A stretch of DNA of 50,443 nucleotides from Syncephalis plumigaleata (lineage: Eukaryota > Zoopagomycota > Zoopagomycetes > Zoopagales > Piptocephalidaceae). The stretch is from positions 1 through 50,443 of the forward strand of contig JAIXMF010000060.1 of assembly GCA_025201365.1 (NCBI GenBank), read 5' to 3'. Position numbers and translations under genes: made by a program. The number at the start of each line of letters is the position of its first letter. Positions within the stretch are counted from its first letter, which is position 1. The notes under the pieces were generated by a model, which saw only the letters and a list, made by a program, of their open reading frames with translations, was not told the DNA's origin and ran no database searches. Positions 10,583-21,427 of this stretch are shown here, in pieces.

Positions 10583-12250
10583 ATGAGCACCAGATATCAA
10601 TCAGCAAGGGAACGCAGAGCCAATCAGTCACAGCAGTACCAGCGGCAGGATTCAACAGAGAATCAATCGTCAGATAATACAGTTGTCGAGCAACAATCAC
10701 CACCATCGTCAGACACAGAAGTTTACTACGACACAGAGGCAGAACTTACAGTTACATACGACTCGGAAGAAGAAAATACGGCTACGACACCCCCATTAAC
10801 AGGCACTAGCACGTACCGCGTCCCAAGTACACCATCATCAGAAGGATCAATCAACATCGACTTCCTCCCGGAGACTCACCGGGAATCAGACCTATCGCCT
10901 GCCCTAGATCAACGGCTATTAACAGCGTCATCACACACATCATCACCAGTACCGCGCTCGTCGTCATCGCAATCGAACAACACCGAAATAGTAGACACGA
11001 ACATGGGAGACCCAGTAGATATTCGTGACCTCATCCGCAACCTTATGCAGGAAGCACTACAGGATATGCGTGCAACCATCGCCCACGACATGCAAACGGA
11101 GTTACAACCTATACAACAACAGTTAAACGACGTCACAAACCCTAATGCGGCGACACACGCAACAACCGTCGATCCCGCAACACCACAACCAATCAATCAC
11201 GACGCGTTAGTCGCCGCTATCACGGCAGCAGTCAATGCTAGTAATCACGGACGTTTAGCCGGTGGCCACCGCGACTTGTGGTTATCGCCGAAGGCACCGG
11301 AATATCAAGGCCGCGACAGTGAGGTACCCTTCAATATATGGTGCAGGATGATATCGGACGAGGTCAGAATGTACGCCGATTGGACAGAGGAGCAGAAAGT
11401 GTGGGCAATCACTCGACAATTGAAGGGTGAAGCCGCCACGTGGTATCAGTTCTATGCAGAACAGGCAGATGCCGGTCGCCCAGGTTACACGCCAATCACC
11501 ACTTGGGAACAGCTGCAAGCGGCGTTACGTAACCACTTCCATCCCAGGGAGCAAACACACGTGCTGCTAACTCGATTCGACAATCTCAGACAGGATCGGC
11601 GGCCACTATCCGCGTACCTCACGGAATTCCAACAGCTGGTGATGCAACTTCCGGAACTACCCGAGGAACTCAAGATACACCGTTTCCGCAGCGGACTATC
11701 CATATCCCGCTGGCAAACAGAGTTCAACATCCGCAATCCGACCACATTGAACGAAGCCATCGAATTCGCTATGTACCTGGATTCAACACGATCCAACAAC
11801 AATAGCAACAACAACAACCGCTATAGCCGACTCACCTACCAACCGCAACGCTCCGCCCAACCACTACAATACCGCGGACCGCAGCCGATGGAACTCGACG
11901 AGATGGCGTTTCAACCGGGGCCAAACGACTGTTTTAACTGTGGCCAGCCTGGTCACCGGCGTTTCGAGTGCACCAATCAGTCGAGGTGCTACAACTGTGG
12001 TCGTCACGGTCATACGACACGCAATTGTACGCAGAATCGACCCCACGCGCACCGAGCACCCCCAGCCAACCGTCCCGCCGCCACAATGACACCTCGTCAA
12101 GCCCCCATCGCACGGGCCGGCCAACGCGCAGCTCAGCCAGCCCATCGTCGCCCGCGGCTAAATAATGTTGAGTTCGGCGAAGGTGCGGTACCAACCGCCG
12201 ACATCCACGAATACGAAGCAGATGCGGAGGATTTTGCCGCCGACCAGTAA
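10583..12250 (+). CDS. Gag polyprotein of the Ty3 element
   Basis: This 555-residue frame starts shortly after the primer-binding site. The N-terminal third is acidic and Ser/Thr-rich. The middle has the retrotransposon gag domain ([14 protein letters not shown] through NHFHPREQ to YLDSTRS). Two CCHC zinc knuckles near residues 450-485 ([14 protein letters not shown] and [14 protein letters not shown]) mark the nucleocapsid part. It would form the particle and bind element RNA. Pol follows in a different frame, so its expression presumably relies on a recoding step of the kind used by this family. Confidence 0.92.
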   Translation: MSTRYQSARERRANQSQQYQRQDSTENQSSDNTVVEQQSPPSSDTEVYYDTEAELTVTYDSEEENTATTPPLTGTSTYRVPSTPSSEGSINIDFLPETHRESDLSPALDQRLLTASSHTSSPVPRSSSSQSNNTEIVDTNMGDPVDIRDLIRNLMQEALQDMRATIAHDMQTELQPIQQQLNDVTNPNAATHATTVDPATPQPINHDALVAAITAAVNASNHGRLAGGHRDLWLSPKAPEYQGRDSEVPFNIWCRMISDEVRMYADWTEEQKVWAITRQLKGEAATWYQFYAEQADAGRPGYTPITTWEQLQAALRNHFHPREQTHVLLTRFDNLRQDRRPLSAYLTEFQQLVMQLPELPEELKIHRFRSGLSISRWQTEFNIRNPTTLNEAIEFAMYLDSTRSNNNSNNNNRYSRLTYQPQRSAQPLQYRGPQPMELDEMAFQPGPNDCFNCGQPGHRRFECTNQSRCYNCGRHGHTTRNCTQNRPHAHRAPPANRPAATMTPRQAPIARAGQRAAQPAHRRPRLNNVEFGEGAVPTADIHEYEADAEDFAADQ

Positions 12251-12282
12251 ACACCGGCAGCTTACTGGTCCAAGCCCCCACC

Positions 12283-15200
12283 TTGCCGGACCCCCCTCTC
12301 CTCGCGATCTCTGCACTGCTGAATTGTAACACACATTCCGACCCCTCTACCCACACACATCCCCTCCTCACCCTGCCATGTACTATCAATGGCGTTCCGG
12401 CACGCGCGCTCGTAGACTGCGGTGCCACAAACAACTTCATAGATACACAGCTAGCCCGCCAATTCCCCTCTCAATTCATGCCTTACAATTCCAACGGTCC
12501 TAAAGTTCGGTTAGGAGACGGCTCGGTCCGTCCGGTTACTGGGTTTGCAAAGAATGTCACAGTTAATATTAAAGATATTATTTTAAACCTTGATTTTGAA
12601 ATTATGTCACTGGGACGATACGATGCAATACTAGGTATGCCGTGGCTGGCCAAACACGACCCAGATATCGACTGGAAGAATCGTGTGTTACGATGCCTCC
12701 GTCGTGGAATATCGGTAGTAGAAACTATACCGTCAGTGTTAGATGTTAAACTGTTGTCACCAAACGCGACGTTACCCACACGAGGTTCGAATCAAGCAGC
12801 TGGATACGACCTCCACGCCGCCGAGGAAGTAACTATCCTACCCGGCCAATCGAAACTCGTATCCACAGGATTAGCAATGAAGCCACCCGAAGGGACATAC
12901 ATACGAATTGCTCCACGCTCTGGCATGGCGGTTAAGCACTCGGTCGACGTGCTAGCAGGCGTAGTTGATGCAGACTACCGTGGCGAAGTTAAAGGTGTTT
13001 TAATGAATCACGGCAGCGACGAGGTACACATCCAGAGAGGCGAACGTTTCGCACAAATCATTTGTGAGGAGCACAAGTCTCCAACAGTACGTCAGGTAAC
13101 GGAACTTGACGATACGCAACGCGGCCAAGCCGGATTTGGATCCACCGGCGTTAGGAAGGCACTCGACCAACCAACTGCGACGGCAAAAGGAATCGAAAGT
13201 GAGACACCCGTGGAACTGCGAACGATCGACGGCGAACCGTTGGACCTAGTGGAAGACACTCCAATGTTACTGTTTATAACGGAGTCTACCCCGACGACAC
13301 CGCGTAAAGCTAAGATGGCCGATGACGTAACGGGCGACATTATAGAAGAATACGCGGACGTGTTTCCAGACGATCTCCCAGCGGGACTACCACCTCATCG
13401 TACCGTTGATTTCGCCATCGACATCATACCAGGATCAACACCACCATCGAAGCCACCTTATCGACTATCGCAGGACGAACTGGAGGAATTGAAGAAGCAG
13501 TTAGACGACCTACTGAGCAAAGGCTTCATCCAACCGAGCGTCTCACCTTACGGCGCGCCAGTGCTATTTGTGAAGAAGAAAGACGGTACTTCACGCATGT
13601 GTATCGACTACCGTATGTTGAACGACATAACGATCAAGAACAAATATGCGTTGCCGTACATCGACGATCTGTTCCGACAACTACATGGCGCCAGGATATT
13701 CAGCAAGATCGACTTACGCTCCGGTTATCACCAAGTTAGGATCAAGGACGAACACGCGGAACGTACGGCTTTCCGTACCCGTTACGGCCACTACGAATTC
13801 CGCGTCCTACCGTTCGGCCTTACTAACGCGCCGGCAACGTTCATGCGCCTAATGAATGACATACTGCGGCCGTTGCTCGATAAATGTTGCGTTGTATTCT
13901 TGGACGACATACTCATCTATAGTAAATCCGAGGAGGAACACCGTCAACACGTGCGACAGGTGTTGCAACTGCTGCGCGACAACCAATTATACGCCAAGCA
14001 CAGCAAATGTACATTTGGCGCGCAACAGGTAGAATTCCTCGGGCATATGGTCAGCGGCGAAGGTATTCACATGTGTCACGACAAGCTAGCCGCCATTCGC
14101 AACTGGCCACCACTCAGCAACGTACACGACGTTCGCAGTTTCCTAGGCCTGACCGGTTACTACCGACACTTCATACGGAACTATTCCAAGATTGCACAAC
14201 CTCTCACCAACCTCACGAAAACCAATGTGCCATTCAACATGGAAGGAGGACCGACCGCAGCATTCGAAGAACTGAAACGGAGGATGATGGAAGCGCCAGT
14301 ATTGATGATACCCGACCCAAAGAAACACTTCATGGTTACGACGGACGCGTCAGACTTCGCGATAGGTGCCGTATTAGAACAGTCGGACGGAAAGAAGGCA
14401 CGACCATGCGCGTACCTATCGCGCACGCTTACAACCGCAGAACGTAAGTGGCCAGTGTACGATAAGGAATTGTACGCCATTATGGAGGCGATCCGTGTCT
14501 GGGACGTCTGGCTAAAATGTGTGAAGTTCGACGTATACACGGACCACCAACCACTACGCTACCTTCGCAAGCAGACAAGTCTACCGAAACGACAGTCGGG
14601 TTATTTAGACCTGTTAGCAGACTACGATTTTGACGTCCACTACAAACCCGGACGTAAGAACGTAGTAGCCGACGCATTGTCACGACAAGCGCCTCACAGG
14701 ATGGAGCTAGCTAATGTGTCATCAGTGGTACCGGAAGGAGCATTGGTAGAGCGTATTCGAAAAGGCTATACATCGGATACGTTTTTCAGTACGCTAGCGG
14801 GAGTATTGAACGGAGAGGAAACAACAACAACAACCAGAGACCGCAAGTGGAAACGGCAGTTCAGACGAGTAGACGAAGATGGATTAATATACGAAATGCG
14901 GTCAGCCAATCCACGATTATGTATACCGAAAGTCGGCGACCTACGCGTGCAATTGATCCGCGAACATCACGACGCGCCGACAGCGGGGCACTATGGAGTA
15001 GAGCGCACAGTAGCACGATTGAAACGACTGTACTGGTGGCCCACACTCCGCGCGGATGTACAACGGTACGTGTTATCATGTGATAAGTGCCAACGGAACA
15101 AGTCACGTAATCGACACCCAGCAGGCCTACTAAAACCGTTGACAGTACCGGAACAGCGTTGGCAGGAAGTATCGATGGACCTAATCGTTAAATTACCAGC

Positions 15201-16302
15201 AACAAAGCGGAATGTAGACGCCATATTTGTTGTAGTCGACCGACTGACAAAACGAGCCCACTTCATGGCTACCAAGACTAGTGCGTCAGCCCGCGACTTA
15301 GCTCGATTATTCATCGACAACGTGTTCAAGCTACACGGCATGCCAACGCGTATTGTATCGGATCGCGACACGCGCTTCATGTCACAATTCTGGAAGTCAA
15401 TGTTCGACATATTGGGCACGCAATTACGGCCATCATCTGCATATCACCCACAAACGGATGGCCAAACGGAACGCACGAACCGCACGTTGGAAACGATGAT
15501 ACGACACTACGTCAACTTCGCACAGGATGATTGGGATGAATGGCTAACCGCATTAGAATTCGCATACAACGACGCGGAACAAGAATCGATTCGCATGTCG
15601 CCGTTCTACTGCGACACGGGACGCCACCCACGACGACCGGATGCGCTATCGCGCTCTTTCGACATACGAGGTGCAACAAACGTGGCGGAAACGGAGAATT
15701 TCGTAGGCAGAATGCGCGAAATCATCCTAGAAGCGCAAGCTGCAATGGCGGACGCCCAGGCCAAGCAAAAGTATTACGCCGACCAACATAGACGTGCCGA
15801 AGAATTCGAGAAAGACGATCGGGTATGGCTATCAGCAGAGAATATCAATACAGAAGCAAGTAAAGAACGACCAACACGCAAGTTCAACGCACTTTATTAT
15901 GGACCGTTCAGAATCACAAAGAAGATCTCGACAGTATCGTACGAACTGGAACTGCCCGGAAACTGGCGCATTCATAACGTGTTCCACATATCCTTATTGA
16001 AGAAGTACGTACCGGAACCGGAAGACATGCAAGGACGAGCGCCAAGTCGACCAGAACCGGAAATTGTCGATAACGAGGAGGAATACGAAGTAGAAGCAAT
16101 ATTAGAAACACGTGGCACAGGACGAAAACAGCAATTTCTAGTCAAATGGAAAGGGTGGAGTTACGACGACGCCACCTGGCAAACGCGAGAAGACTTACGT
16201 AATGCGCCCGAAATCCTACGACAATTCGAACAAAGAAGAACAAGACGTAGCAGAAGAGTCGAGGTCGACTCTTTCAATAGGAGGGAAGGTGCAACGCGGT
16301 AG
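12283..16302 (+). CDS. Pol polyprotein of the Ty3 element, with internal dUTPase and chromodomain
   Basis: This frame is about 1339 residues. Approximate domain order by nucleotide: aspartic protease 12370-12680, trimeric-type dUTPase 12745-13150, reverse transcriptase 13420-14080, RNase H 14290-14690, integrase with zinc-binding head and catalytic core 14950-15650, and chromodomain 16075-16245. The dUTPase carries the family blocks in order ([37 protein letters not shown] and a C-terminal GFGSTG). Such enzymes remove dUTP and limit uracil entry into cDNA. The chromodomain is the mark of chromoviruses, which use it to choose chromatin for insertion. No ATG begins this frame; the 5' border is only where it opens. 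Confidence 0.93.
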   Translation: MPDPPLLAISALLNCNTHSDPSTHTHPLLTLPCTINGVPARALVDCGATNNFIDTQLARQFPSQFMPYNSNGPKVRLGDGSVRPVTGFAKNVTVNIKDIILNLDFEIMSLGRYDAILGMPWLAKHDPDIDWKNRVLRCLRRGISVVETIPSVLDVKLLSPNATLPTRGSNQAAGYDLHAAEEVTILPGQSKLVSTGLAMKPPEGTYIRIAPRSGMAVKHSVDVLAGVVDADYRGEVKGVLMNHGSDEVHIQRGERFAQIICEEHKSPTVRQVTELDDTQRGQAGFGSTGVRKALDQPTATAKGIESETPVELRTIDGEPLDLVEDTPMLLFITESTPTTPRKAKMADDVTGDIIEEYADVFPDDLPAGLPPHRTVDFAIDIIPGSTPPSKPPYRLSQDELEELKKQLDDLLSKGFIQPSVSPYGAPVLFVKKKDGTSRMCIDYRMLNDITIKNKYALPYIDDLFRQLHGARIFSKIDLRSGYHQVRIKDEHAERTAFRTRYGHYEFRVLPFGLTNAPATFMRLMNDILRPLLDKCCVVFLDDILIYSKSEEEHRQHVRQVLQLLRDNQLYAKHSKCTFGAQQVEFLGHMVSGEGIHMCHDKLAAIRNWPPLSNVHDVRSFLGLTGYYRHFIRNYSKIAQPLTNLTKTNVPFNMEGGPTAAFEELKRRMMEAPVLMIPDPKKHFMVTTDASDFAIGAVLEQSDGKKARPCAYLSRTLTTAERKWPVYDKELYAIMEAIRVWDVWLKCVKFDVYTDHQPLRYLRKQTSLPKRQSGYLDLLADYDFDVHYKPGRKNVVADALSRQAPHRMELANVSSVVPEGALVERIRKGYTSDTFFSTLAGVLNGEETTTTTRDRKWKRQFRRVDEDGLIYEMRSANPRLCIPKVGDLRVQLIREHHDAPTAGHYGVERTVARLKRLYWWPTLRADVQRYVLSCDKCQRNKSRNRHPAGLLKPLTVPEQRWQEVSMDLIVKLPATKRNVDAIFVVVDRLTKRAHFMATKTSASARDLARLFIDNVFKLHGMPTRIVSDRDTRFMSQFWKSMFDILGTQLRPSSAYHPQTDGQTERTNRTLETMIRHYVNFAQDDWDEWLTALEFAYNDAEQESIRMSPFYCDTGRHPRRPDALSRSFDIRGATNVAETENFVGRMREIILEAQAAMADAQAKQKYYADQHRRAEEFEKDDRVWLSAENINTEASKERPTRKFNALYYGPFRITKKISTVSYELELPGNWRIHNVFHISLLKKYVPEPEDMQGRAPSRPEPEIVDNEEEYEVEAILETRGTGRKQQFLVKWKGWSYDDATWQTREDLRNAPEILRQFEQRRTRRSRRVEVDSFNRREGATR

Positions 16303-16473
16303 CCCACGTTTACATTAATCCCAATTCGCGTTCCCATTTAACTATCTGTACTACACAAAATCTTAATAAAAAGAGAGCTCCTCGCCACATTATGTGGGAG
16401 GGACACCTACGTTTTCACTTCAAAAACCCTAGCGGCAGTTATCTTTATTCAGTGTGTGCTTATACTTGTTTCA
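16290..16473 (+). repeat. 3' LTR (184 bp)
   Basis: It appears identical by eye to 10359-10542. The end of the Pol frame runs a few codons into it. It is followed at once by the duplicated CTAGG and the second block of LINE copy B. Confidence 0.93.
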
Positions 16474-17050
16474 CTAGGTGACGTGACTTGGCGTAACGCG
16501 TGCTCCACTTTTGCTCGATGGACTTGCCATACTGCTAGTGCGTGAAAGAGGCTGACGTTTGGCACATGTGATTGCCATTTTTGTAGGCCGTTCGTAATAT
16601 CGTGTATGTTAAGCGATGTGTCTGTCGGGTGATTCGGCGCGATCGCTTTAAGGAAGAATGTTGCTAGTTGCCAGAATTCTGTTATGCGAGGGCATTCTAG
16701 AATAAAATGACGTTTCGTTTCTACGTGTTCTTGACAAACTGTACACATGTTAGAGTGACCTGGAATGATGTGCATCATTCTATCCCCCGTGAGGATCGCT
16801 GCGTGTTGAAACTTCCACATGTACGAGCTGTGCTTTGGCTCGATTGCTTTGTCGAACGTCTGGGACCATTCCATCATCGATGGGGAATCGTTCTGTATTT
16901 CTTCTTGGGTGTACCATCTTTCGGTTCTTGGTGGCGTGGTTTCCTGGTCACATTGAAACAGGCGGCCGAACTATGATGTTGTATACTTCGCGAAATGACA
17001 TTTTCGATGGTGCAAAATGTGTATGCAAATTTCGCGTGACATGTGCGAGA

Positions 17051-17122
17051 GCCCGTTTAGCTCAGTGGTAGAGCGTTGGTCTTGTAAACCAAAGGTCGTT
17101 GGTTCAATCCCGGCAGTGGGCA
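17051..17122 (+). tRNA. tRNA-Thr (anticodon TGT)
   Basis: The 72-nt cloverleaf has no intron. The acceptor GCCCGTT pairs with AGTGGGC (two G-T pairs), followed by discriminator A. The D-arm has the A-box TAGCTCAGTGG. The anticodon stem TTGGT/ACCAA holds the loop CTTGTAA, so the anticodon is TGT and reads ACA. The T-arm has the B-box GGTTCAATCC. A T-run at 17128-17132 is the pol III terminator. The last LINE target repeat ends 66 bp upstream. Confidence 0.95.
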
Positions 17123-17125
17123 TCT

Positions 17126-17132
17126 CCTTTTT
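17126..17132 (+). terminator. pol III terminator of tRNA-Thr
   Basis: The T-run in CCTTTTT begins about 5 bases after the discriminator base. Confidence 0.8.
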
Positions 17133-17410
17133 GCTACTTGCTAGTCATAATTTACATTTTGTAGAACTATCCAAAGCAAGTAGAATGCAGTTTATTTTAT
17201 TTTGGTAAAGAGAAAAGGAGAATTGTACCAGAGTTAGTGCACCGGGCATAGATTGTACGTGTATGTAATTCGTTTTGTCAGCTACGACCAATTAGACGAC
17301 ATCAATTTATTCGATCTTTTGTTGGTAGATAAAACACAGTTTCCTTTGTAAACAAAAAAGTACGCATATGGCTATTCTGTTACGCAATAAAATATCATAG
17401 GTGAGTGCAA
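17133..17410. other. spacer between tRNA-Thr and PNO1
   Basis: I see no gene in this AT-rich stretch. It must hold the 3' UTR of PNO1, which is transcribed toward it. Confidence 0.35.
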
Positions 17411-18439
17411 CTAAAAGCGCTCCTTCATTCTTGACGAGATTGTACGTAGCGTGTTGTAAACCTTGCCTGGTGGACTACCAAGAATGAGACTAACTATGGC
17501 ATCGCGTGCAACCTTAATGTTCTGGAAACTACCAAGAATGTGGATTTTACTATACAATGCAACGTGTTATGTTAGGTAACGAGTGCCAACTGTTTACGCG
17601 TGTAACTTACGTGTCGGCCAGTACAATTCGTGTCTTTGAGGCGTTCTCAATCGTGAATCGTGTTTTGCCATCCTTTCCTGCAATACGACCAATGGCACGG
17701 GCCAAATTGTCACCATGCAGCGTTTTAACTAGTAGTTGACGTATTTGCATTAGTAATGATTCTGCAGGGTAGCATTCATGTACATACCATCTTTGATCTC
17801 AAATGTGTCAATGTAGAGATCATCCAAACGAAGTAGTGCAATAGCATCCTAATATACCAAGACAAGTTAGCTTGACGTCCACTGTATGCAAACTAACTAG
17901 ATCATACTTCAATCTGGAAACCAAGTGCGTAAGCTTTTACGAAATCGGCACCTCTTTGCAATGCGCTGGCATCGGTTGTTTGCTGACATGTCTACACATT
18001 TGTACATGGTTATCATTAACGTCATCATCATCATCATCAACATGGCATCGTATTACACAATGCTTACCCTGACTTCGACAGTCTTGCTACGGATATTCAT
18101 GCGAACTTGAAGCTTCATGTGTTCCACCAATGGCGAGTAGATCTTTAGCCATTCACGTCTCAATGGCGATAGACGATGGGATGGTATCGGTATTTTGCGC
18201 GATTCAGACTTTCCACCCTGTTGTTATCGTAGTAGCAGTTAGTTCAGTTCCTCATTACAATACGGTATATTTGTTGAACTTCTATAAACTACTCTATTTA
18301 CCTTGGTCGACTGCGCTTTTAGTGGTTTGAAACGAGGCTTGTCTGGCTCATCAACCACCATATTGTTATCCTCAAGTGCTGCCTGCGTTACTTGCAATGC
18401 CTCCGGATCAATCATTACCTCAGCGTGTTGTGTAGCCAT
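17411..18439 (-). CDS. PNO1: Pno1/Dim2 KH-domain pre-rRNA processing factor
   Basis: Six exons on the minus strand (18439-18302, 18217-18068, 17982-17908, 17848-17788, 17728-17611, 17549-17411) give 226 residues. PNO1 partners the Nob1 nuclease and the Dim1 methylase during 40S subunit maturation at the 3' end of 18S rRNA. Near-invariant family blocks are present: TTDASALQRGADFVKA, then ALLRLDDLYIDTFEIKD, GRIAGKDGKTRF, and the C-terminal SLILGSPPGKVYN. The KH fold fills the second half. The N-terminal ~45 residues are acidic and variable, as is usual. Phases of all five introns (54-84 bp) check. A copy of the dispersed element lies 112 bp upstream of the ATG, reading toward the gene. Confidence 0.95.
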
Positions 18440-18783
18440 GATCTAGACTTAAAATAACAAGTAGGAATGACCAAGAAGTGCTGACAATGGAAGATTGAAA
18501 AAAAAGTAGTGAATAAAAAGAAAAAAAAACTGCACGTTATTTTTCTTGGTATACAGCGTTTTTCCAACCAGTTAACGCTGTTAAAATTTTGCTGTTTATT
18601 AATAAATGATCAACTCTAATGTGCCTTACGTGTCTCCATTTAATACTAGTACATTCAATTCTATTTGAATTAACGCTTTAATCACTTCATTACATAATAA
18701 TGGTGAAATCAAATTCCTTCTTTCAATACAATAACATCAACATGCTAACATTAAAATAGTGGCAAATTAACCATTAGTATCGT
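18440..18783. other. spacer upstream of PNO1
   Basis: It contains the dispersed element copy 3 and A-rich tracts near 18497-18530. No gene is seen. Confidence 0.4.
18552..18607 (+). repeat. dispersed ~60-bp element, copy 3
   Basis: It reads TACAGCGTTTTTCCAACCAG, then TTAACGCTGTTAAAATTTTG, then CTGTTTATTAATAAAT. It lies 112 bp upstream of PNO1 and reads toward it on the gene's strand. It is shorter in its middle than copies 1 and 6. Confidence 0.8.
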
Positions 18784-19225
18784 TTATTGTATAGAATTGA
18801 TGATGATAGTTATCGCTATCAATGAAGCATCCACTACTAAACAGGTATTATTAATATTGGCTATCGTGGCAAGTGATGCTTGATGTGGTCCTAATCCTTT
18901 TAATGCTTTCATGCCTTCAATCGATGTGCCAGGTATCATGGCCGTAATAACATGAAGATTATTGCCACCTAGTTCGAATCCATTCATTGCTGCTATGGCC
19001 ACCGGTACTACTCTATTCGATTCAAAATCGATAAATCTAGTGCAATTTATTAAATGGATTTACATACATGTCTTCTGCTATCATCTTACCCGTAAGTATT
19101 GTGTTGCCTTGTAGTCATATTCGACTAATGTTAATAACAATTTAATGGTTAGCAAACTAGTGAATAGAATGATCACGTATGCATATGTGCTTACAACGAG
19201 AATGCAATGTTCGAATATATTAGTA
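18784..19225 (-). pseudogene. RRM-protein remnant (PUF60-like last RRM region)
   Basis: Three short exon-like pieces on the minus strand can be followed: one with FEHCILV ending at a GTAAGC donor, one with EYDYKATQYLR, and the last with FIDFESNRVVPVAIAAMNGFELGG. The last resembles the second half of an RNA-recognition motif and the linker of PUF60-type splicing factors (AMNGFELGG..L.V). The first half of the domain, its RNP2 strand and a start codon are not visible upstream. The tail after NINNT is hydrophobic and unlike the family. I read it as a decayed or truncated gene piece; a very divergent short gene is the alternative. Confidence 0.4.
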
Positions 19226-19582
19226 TCATTAAACACTAATAATAAACATGTCAATTAGTATTAGTACTTATTGATCACTATTAATAAATAAATCAACTAA
19301 GTAACAAAGAACCAAAATGTGCTATTACTGTTTGGAAGAGCTACATGGAAGCTGCAGCTAATGCATTGCTTGATTAATAGTCAGACGCACATGTGATCAT
19401 ACGAAAGCGGTAGGTATCGTTTTATGTCGTTCCATATTCAGTAGTGTAATGACAAGCGACCATAAATCTGCAGAAAGAAAGAGAGAAAGAAGATTCTTTA
19501 TAGTAATTTTTTAAATGTCAATCTCTTTCTTCTCTTTCGCATTATCACCGTTGAACGTATTCCTATAGAATTTCATACTATC
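19226..19582. other. spacer upstream of the subtilase relative
   Basis: No gene is seen. A purine-rich GAAAGAGAGAAAG tract near 19480 and a pyrimidine-rich stretch near 19520-19545 lie just before the gene. Confidence 0.35.
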
Positions 19583-21427
19583 ATGTTGCTGCTTTATATT
19601 ATAGTGTTGTTGTCTGTTTCGACAGCATACGGCATAAACTACTCCATAAATTATCCGAAAGATTTCGTTTATAACTCCAAATATCGGTATCCCTTTTCAA
19701 AGATAACTGGTAAACCTCTTAAAAATCTATCATTCTATAAGGAGATGGGTATAGATAGATTTTATCCGAGGTATCAAGGACAAGGCATTCGTATTGGAAT
19801 TATGAGTACCGGTCTGAATTATGGCCATTCGGGATTTAGTTCGCACTTTAATGCAGAAATTCAGACCATAGTTGGTTTCGATTTCGTAGGCAGAGAGTTT
19901 AATGGATACAATAAACGAAAGCAAAGTGATGACTTCATAGATACATGTAATGACCATGGAACAAACTTGGCCGGTATCATTGGGGTTGATTCACCATTTT
20001 TTAAAGGTATCGCACCTAAAGCAACACTCGGTATTTACAAAGTATTTGGATGCACTGGTCCAACCACAACTACCGTGGTATTGGAAGCGTTAAATAGGGC
20101 TATTTCGGATAGAATGCAAATCATTATGATGCCTGAGATTGGTATTGTCAAGAATGATTTCATCGAGCTTAGAGCGAAAATTGAAGATGCGGCAAAAGAG
20201 AACATTATTATTTTAACAGCAGCCAACAATGCTAACGTTGCCGGAACAAATGAATTTATGTATGTTGGTCTGCCTGTCATTCTAGTGGGCAGTGCAAGCA
20301 TACCCTTCAAGTTGACGCACTGGTTCACAGAGGTTGATACCAACGAACGCATTGCGTTTACATCAATTTGCAATAATATGGACTACAGCTTCCGTGAACC
20401 AGTGGAAGTTGTACCCGTTGTTGAATCAGCGTTACTCACACCAGGGCCATATAGCAGTAGCTTACGAGGAAAAGTGTTGCTAGTGCCCATGTTTAAACAA
20501 ACGGTAGAATCATTGATTGATCACGCGAAGAACGTCGGTGCCGTTGGAATTATAGTATCAAAATCTACGCTATACACTCGTATGCATTGTAAATTACCGC
20601 TATTTAATATTGGCAAATCTAAGTTAAATTATCTCATGGCCCTCGGTCGGAAATACAAATTCTCGAATGAATTCGGTAATGTCCTACTTGAAAAAGCAAC
20701 TCTAACGGCATTATCGAATGATGCCGAGAAGTCTATATCGCCACTTGCTTATCCGGATATCCTTGCACCAGGCACCAGTCTTATGACGTCAGTTATTGGA
20801 AGAACCTGGCTCTATGGTCTTGTTGATCATCAGGATGCTGCCGTTGCCTATCTAGCAGGTGCCATTAGCATAATACTCGAATCGCAGGGTGGCAACAATA
20901 TTCATTACGAAACAATCAAGGAATTGCTTCAGCGAAATGCGGAACCAGTTGAAAGCATAGCCACCTCTAGTGCAGTTCCTTTTGCACGTCAAGGTGCCGG
21001 CCTATTCAATCTACACAGGACACTCTATAGTAACATAAAACTCAAACCGTATATCGTTGATTTTAAGAGCCATTCAAGCATGCAACAAACAACCACCATA
21101 TACATTAATGATCGAATTGGTGCCAAGCAATACAGGATATCTCATAAGGTGGCCAAATTTATTCTAATTAACGATAAAGGTGTCAAGACCGAATTAAATC
21201 CAAACAATAGTGGTATTGAAGTGGCAATTACCATACCAAAGATCGTTGATGCTCATCCCGGACATAGTGCACCGGTGTCTTTCACTATCAAGATAGCGGC
21301 CAATATTCACGAAAATCATATGTTACTCTATTCCGGATACATTACAGTGAGCGCAATCATACCAAATAGCAATGCAAAAGCACCGGAAACAGCCTCCATT
21401 TCATTCCATGGAACGATGGTCCATTAA
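19583..21427 (+). CDS. secreted subtilase-like (S8) protein with PA domain, probably inactive
   Basis: The gene is a single exon of 614 residues. A signal peptide covers residues ~1-17 (LLYIIVLLSVSTAYG). The S8 fold is recognisable: the segment that normally carries the catalytic Asp reads IGIMSTGLNYGH (residues 71-82) with Ser75 where Asp is expected. The His block DHGTNLAG is intact (His125), and the Asn region reads LTAANNAN (~211). The block normally GTSMA reads DHQDAAVAYLAGA (415-427), with Asp418 where the nucleophile Ser should be. A protease-associated domain (RGKVLLVPM to GAVGIIVS, ~295-326) sits between the Asn and the would-be Ser, and a Fn3-like tail ends the protein. With two of three triad residues replaced in an otherwise full-length frame, it looks like a secreted pseudoprotease. 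Confidence 0.85.
   Translation: MLLLYIIVLLSVSTAYGINYSINYPKDFVYNSKYRYPFSKITGKPLKNLSFYKEMGIDRFYPRYQGQGIRIGIMSTGLNYGHSGFSSHFNAEIQTIVGFDFVGREFNGYNKRKQSDDFIDTCNDHGTNLAGIIGVDSPFFKGIAPKATLGIYKVFGCTGPTTTTVVLEALNRAISDRMQIIMMPEIGIVKNDFIELRAKIEDAAKENIIILTAANNANVAGTNEFMYVGLPVILVGSASIPFKLTHWFTEVDTNERIAFTSICNNMDYSFREPVEVVPVVESALLTPGPYSSSLRGKVLLVPMFKQTVESLIDHAKNVGAVGIIVSKSTLYTRMHCKLPLFNIGKSKLNYLMALGRKYKFSNEFGNVLLEKATLTALSNDAEKSISPLAYPDILAPGTSLMTSVIGRTWLYGLVDHQDAAVAYLAGAISIILESQGGNNIHYETIKELLQRNAEPVESIATSSAVPFARQGAGLFNLHRTLYSNIKLKPYIVDFKSHSSMQQTTTIYINDRIGAKQYRISHKVAKFILINDKGVKTELNPNNSGIEVAITIPKIVDAHPGHSAPVSFTIKIAANIHENHMLLYSGYITVSAIIPNSNAKAPETASISFHGTMVH

Larger units (their letters stand above)
10359..16473 (+). 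mobile_element. Ty3 (Metaviridae) chromovirus-type LTR retrotransposon
   Basis: The element is 6115 bp with two 184-bp LTRs that appear identical by eye and begin TG and end CA. It is flanked by the 5-bp target duplication CTAGG (10354-10358 and 16474-16478). A primer-binding site starting TGGTAGC follows the 5' LTR, as in Ty3 relatives that use initiator tRNA-Met. A purine tract (about 16279-16289) precedes the 3' LTR. Gag and Pol occupy two long frames, with protease, dUTPase, reverse transcriptase, RNase H, integrase and chromodomain in that order. It looks whole and, from the LTR identity, very recent. It sits inside LINE copy B. Confidence 0.95.
10027..16970 (-). mobile_element. 5'-truncated LINE copy B, split by a Ty3 element
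   Basis: The same LINE 3' piece as copy A is present in two blocks, 10027-10358 and 16474-16970. A 6.1-kb LTR retrotransposon lies between them, inserted after the CTAGG that is duplicated at 16474-16478. Without the insert, copy B would be about 824 bp and share both ends with copy A. Identical truncation points argue that A and B arose by duplication of one inserted copy rather than by two independent insertions. Confidence 0.88.
9118..16984. repeat. four copies of one 14-bp target repeat punctuating the LINE array
   Basis: CTATGATGTTGTAT occurs at 9118-9131, 9160-9173, 10013-10026 and 16971-16984. Each copy borders the T-rich (3') or truncated (5') end of a LINE piece. The spacing is what one expects of target-site duplications shared by a head-to-tail array of LINE 3' ends. 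Confidence 0.9.

Noticed and set aside
12785-12800. GGTTCGAATC-like B-box suggesting a tRNA within the Pol region
   Set aside because: No cloverleaf can be drawn and the bases are part of the Pol frame.
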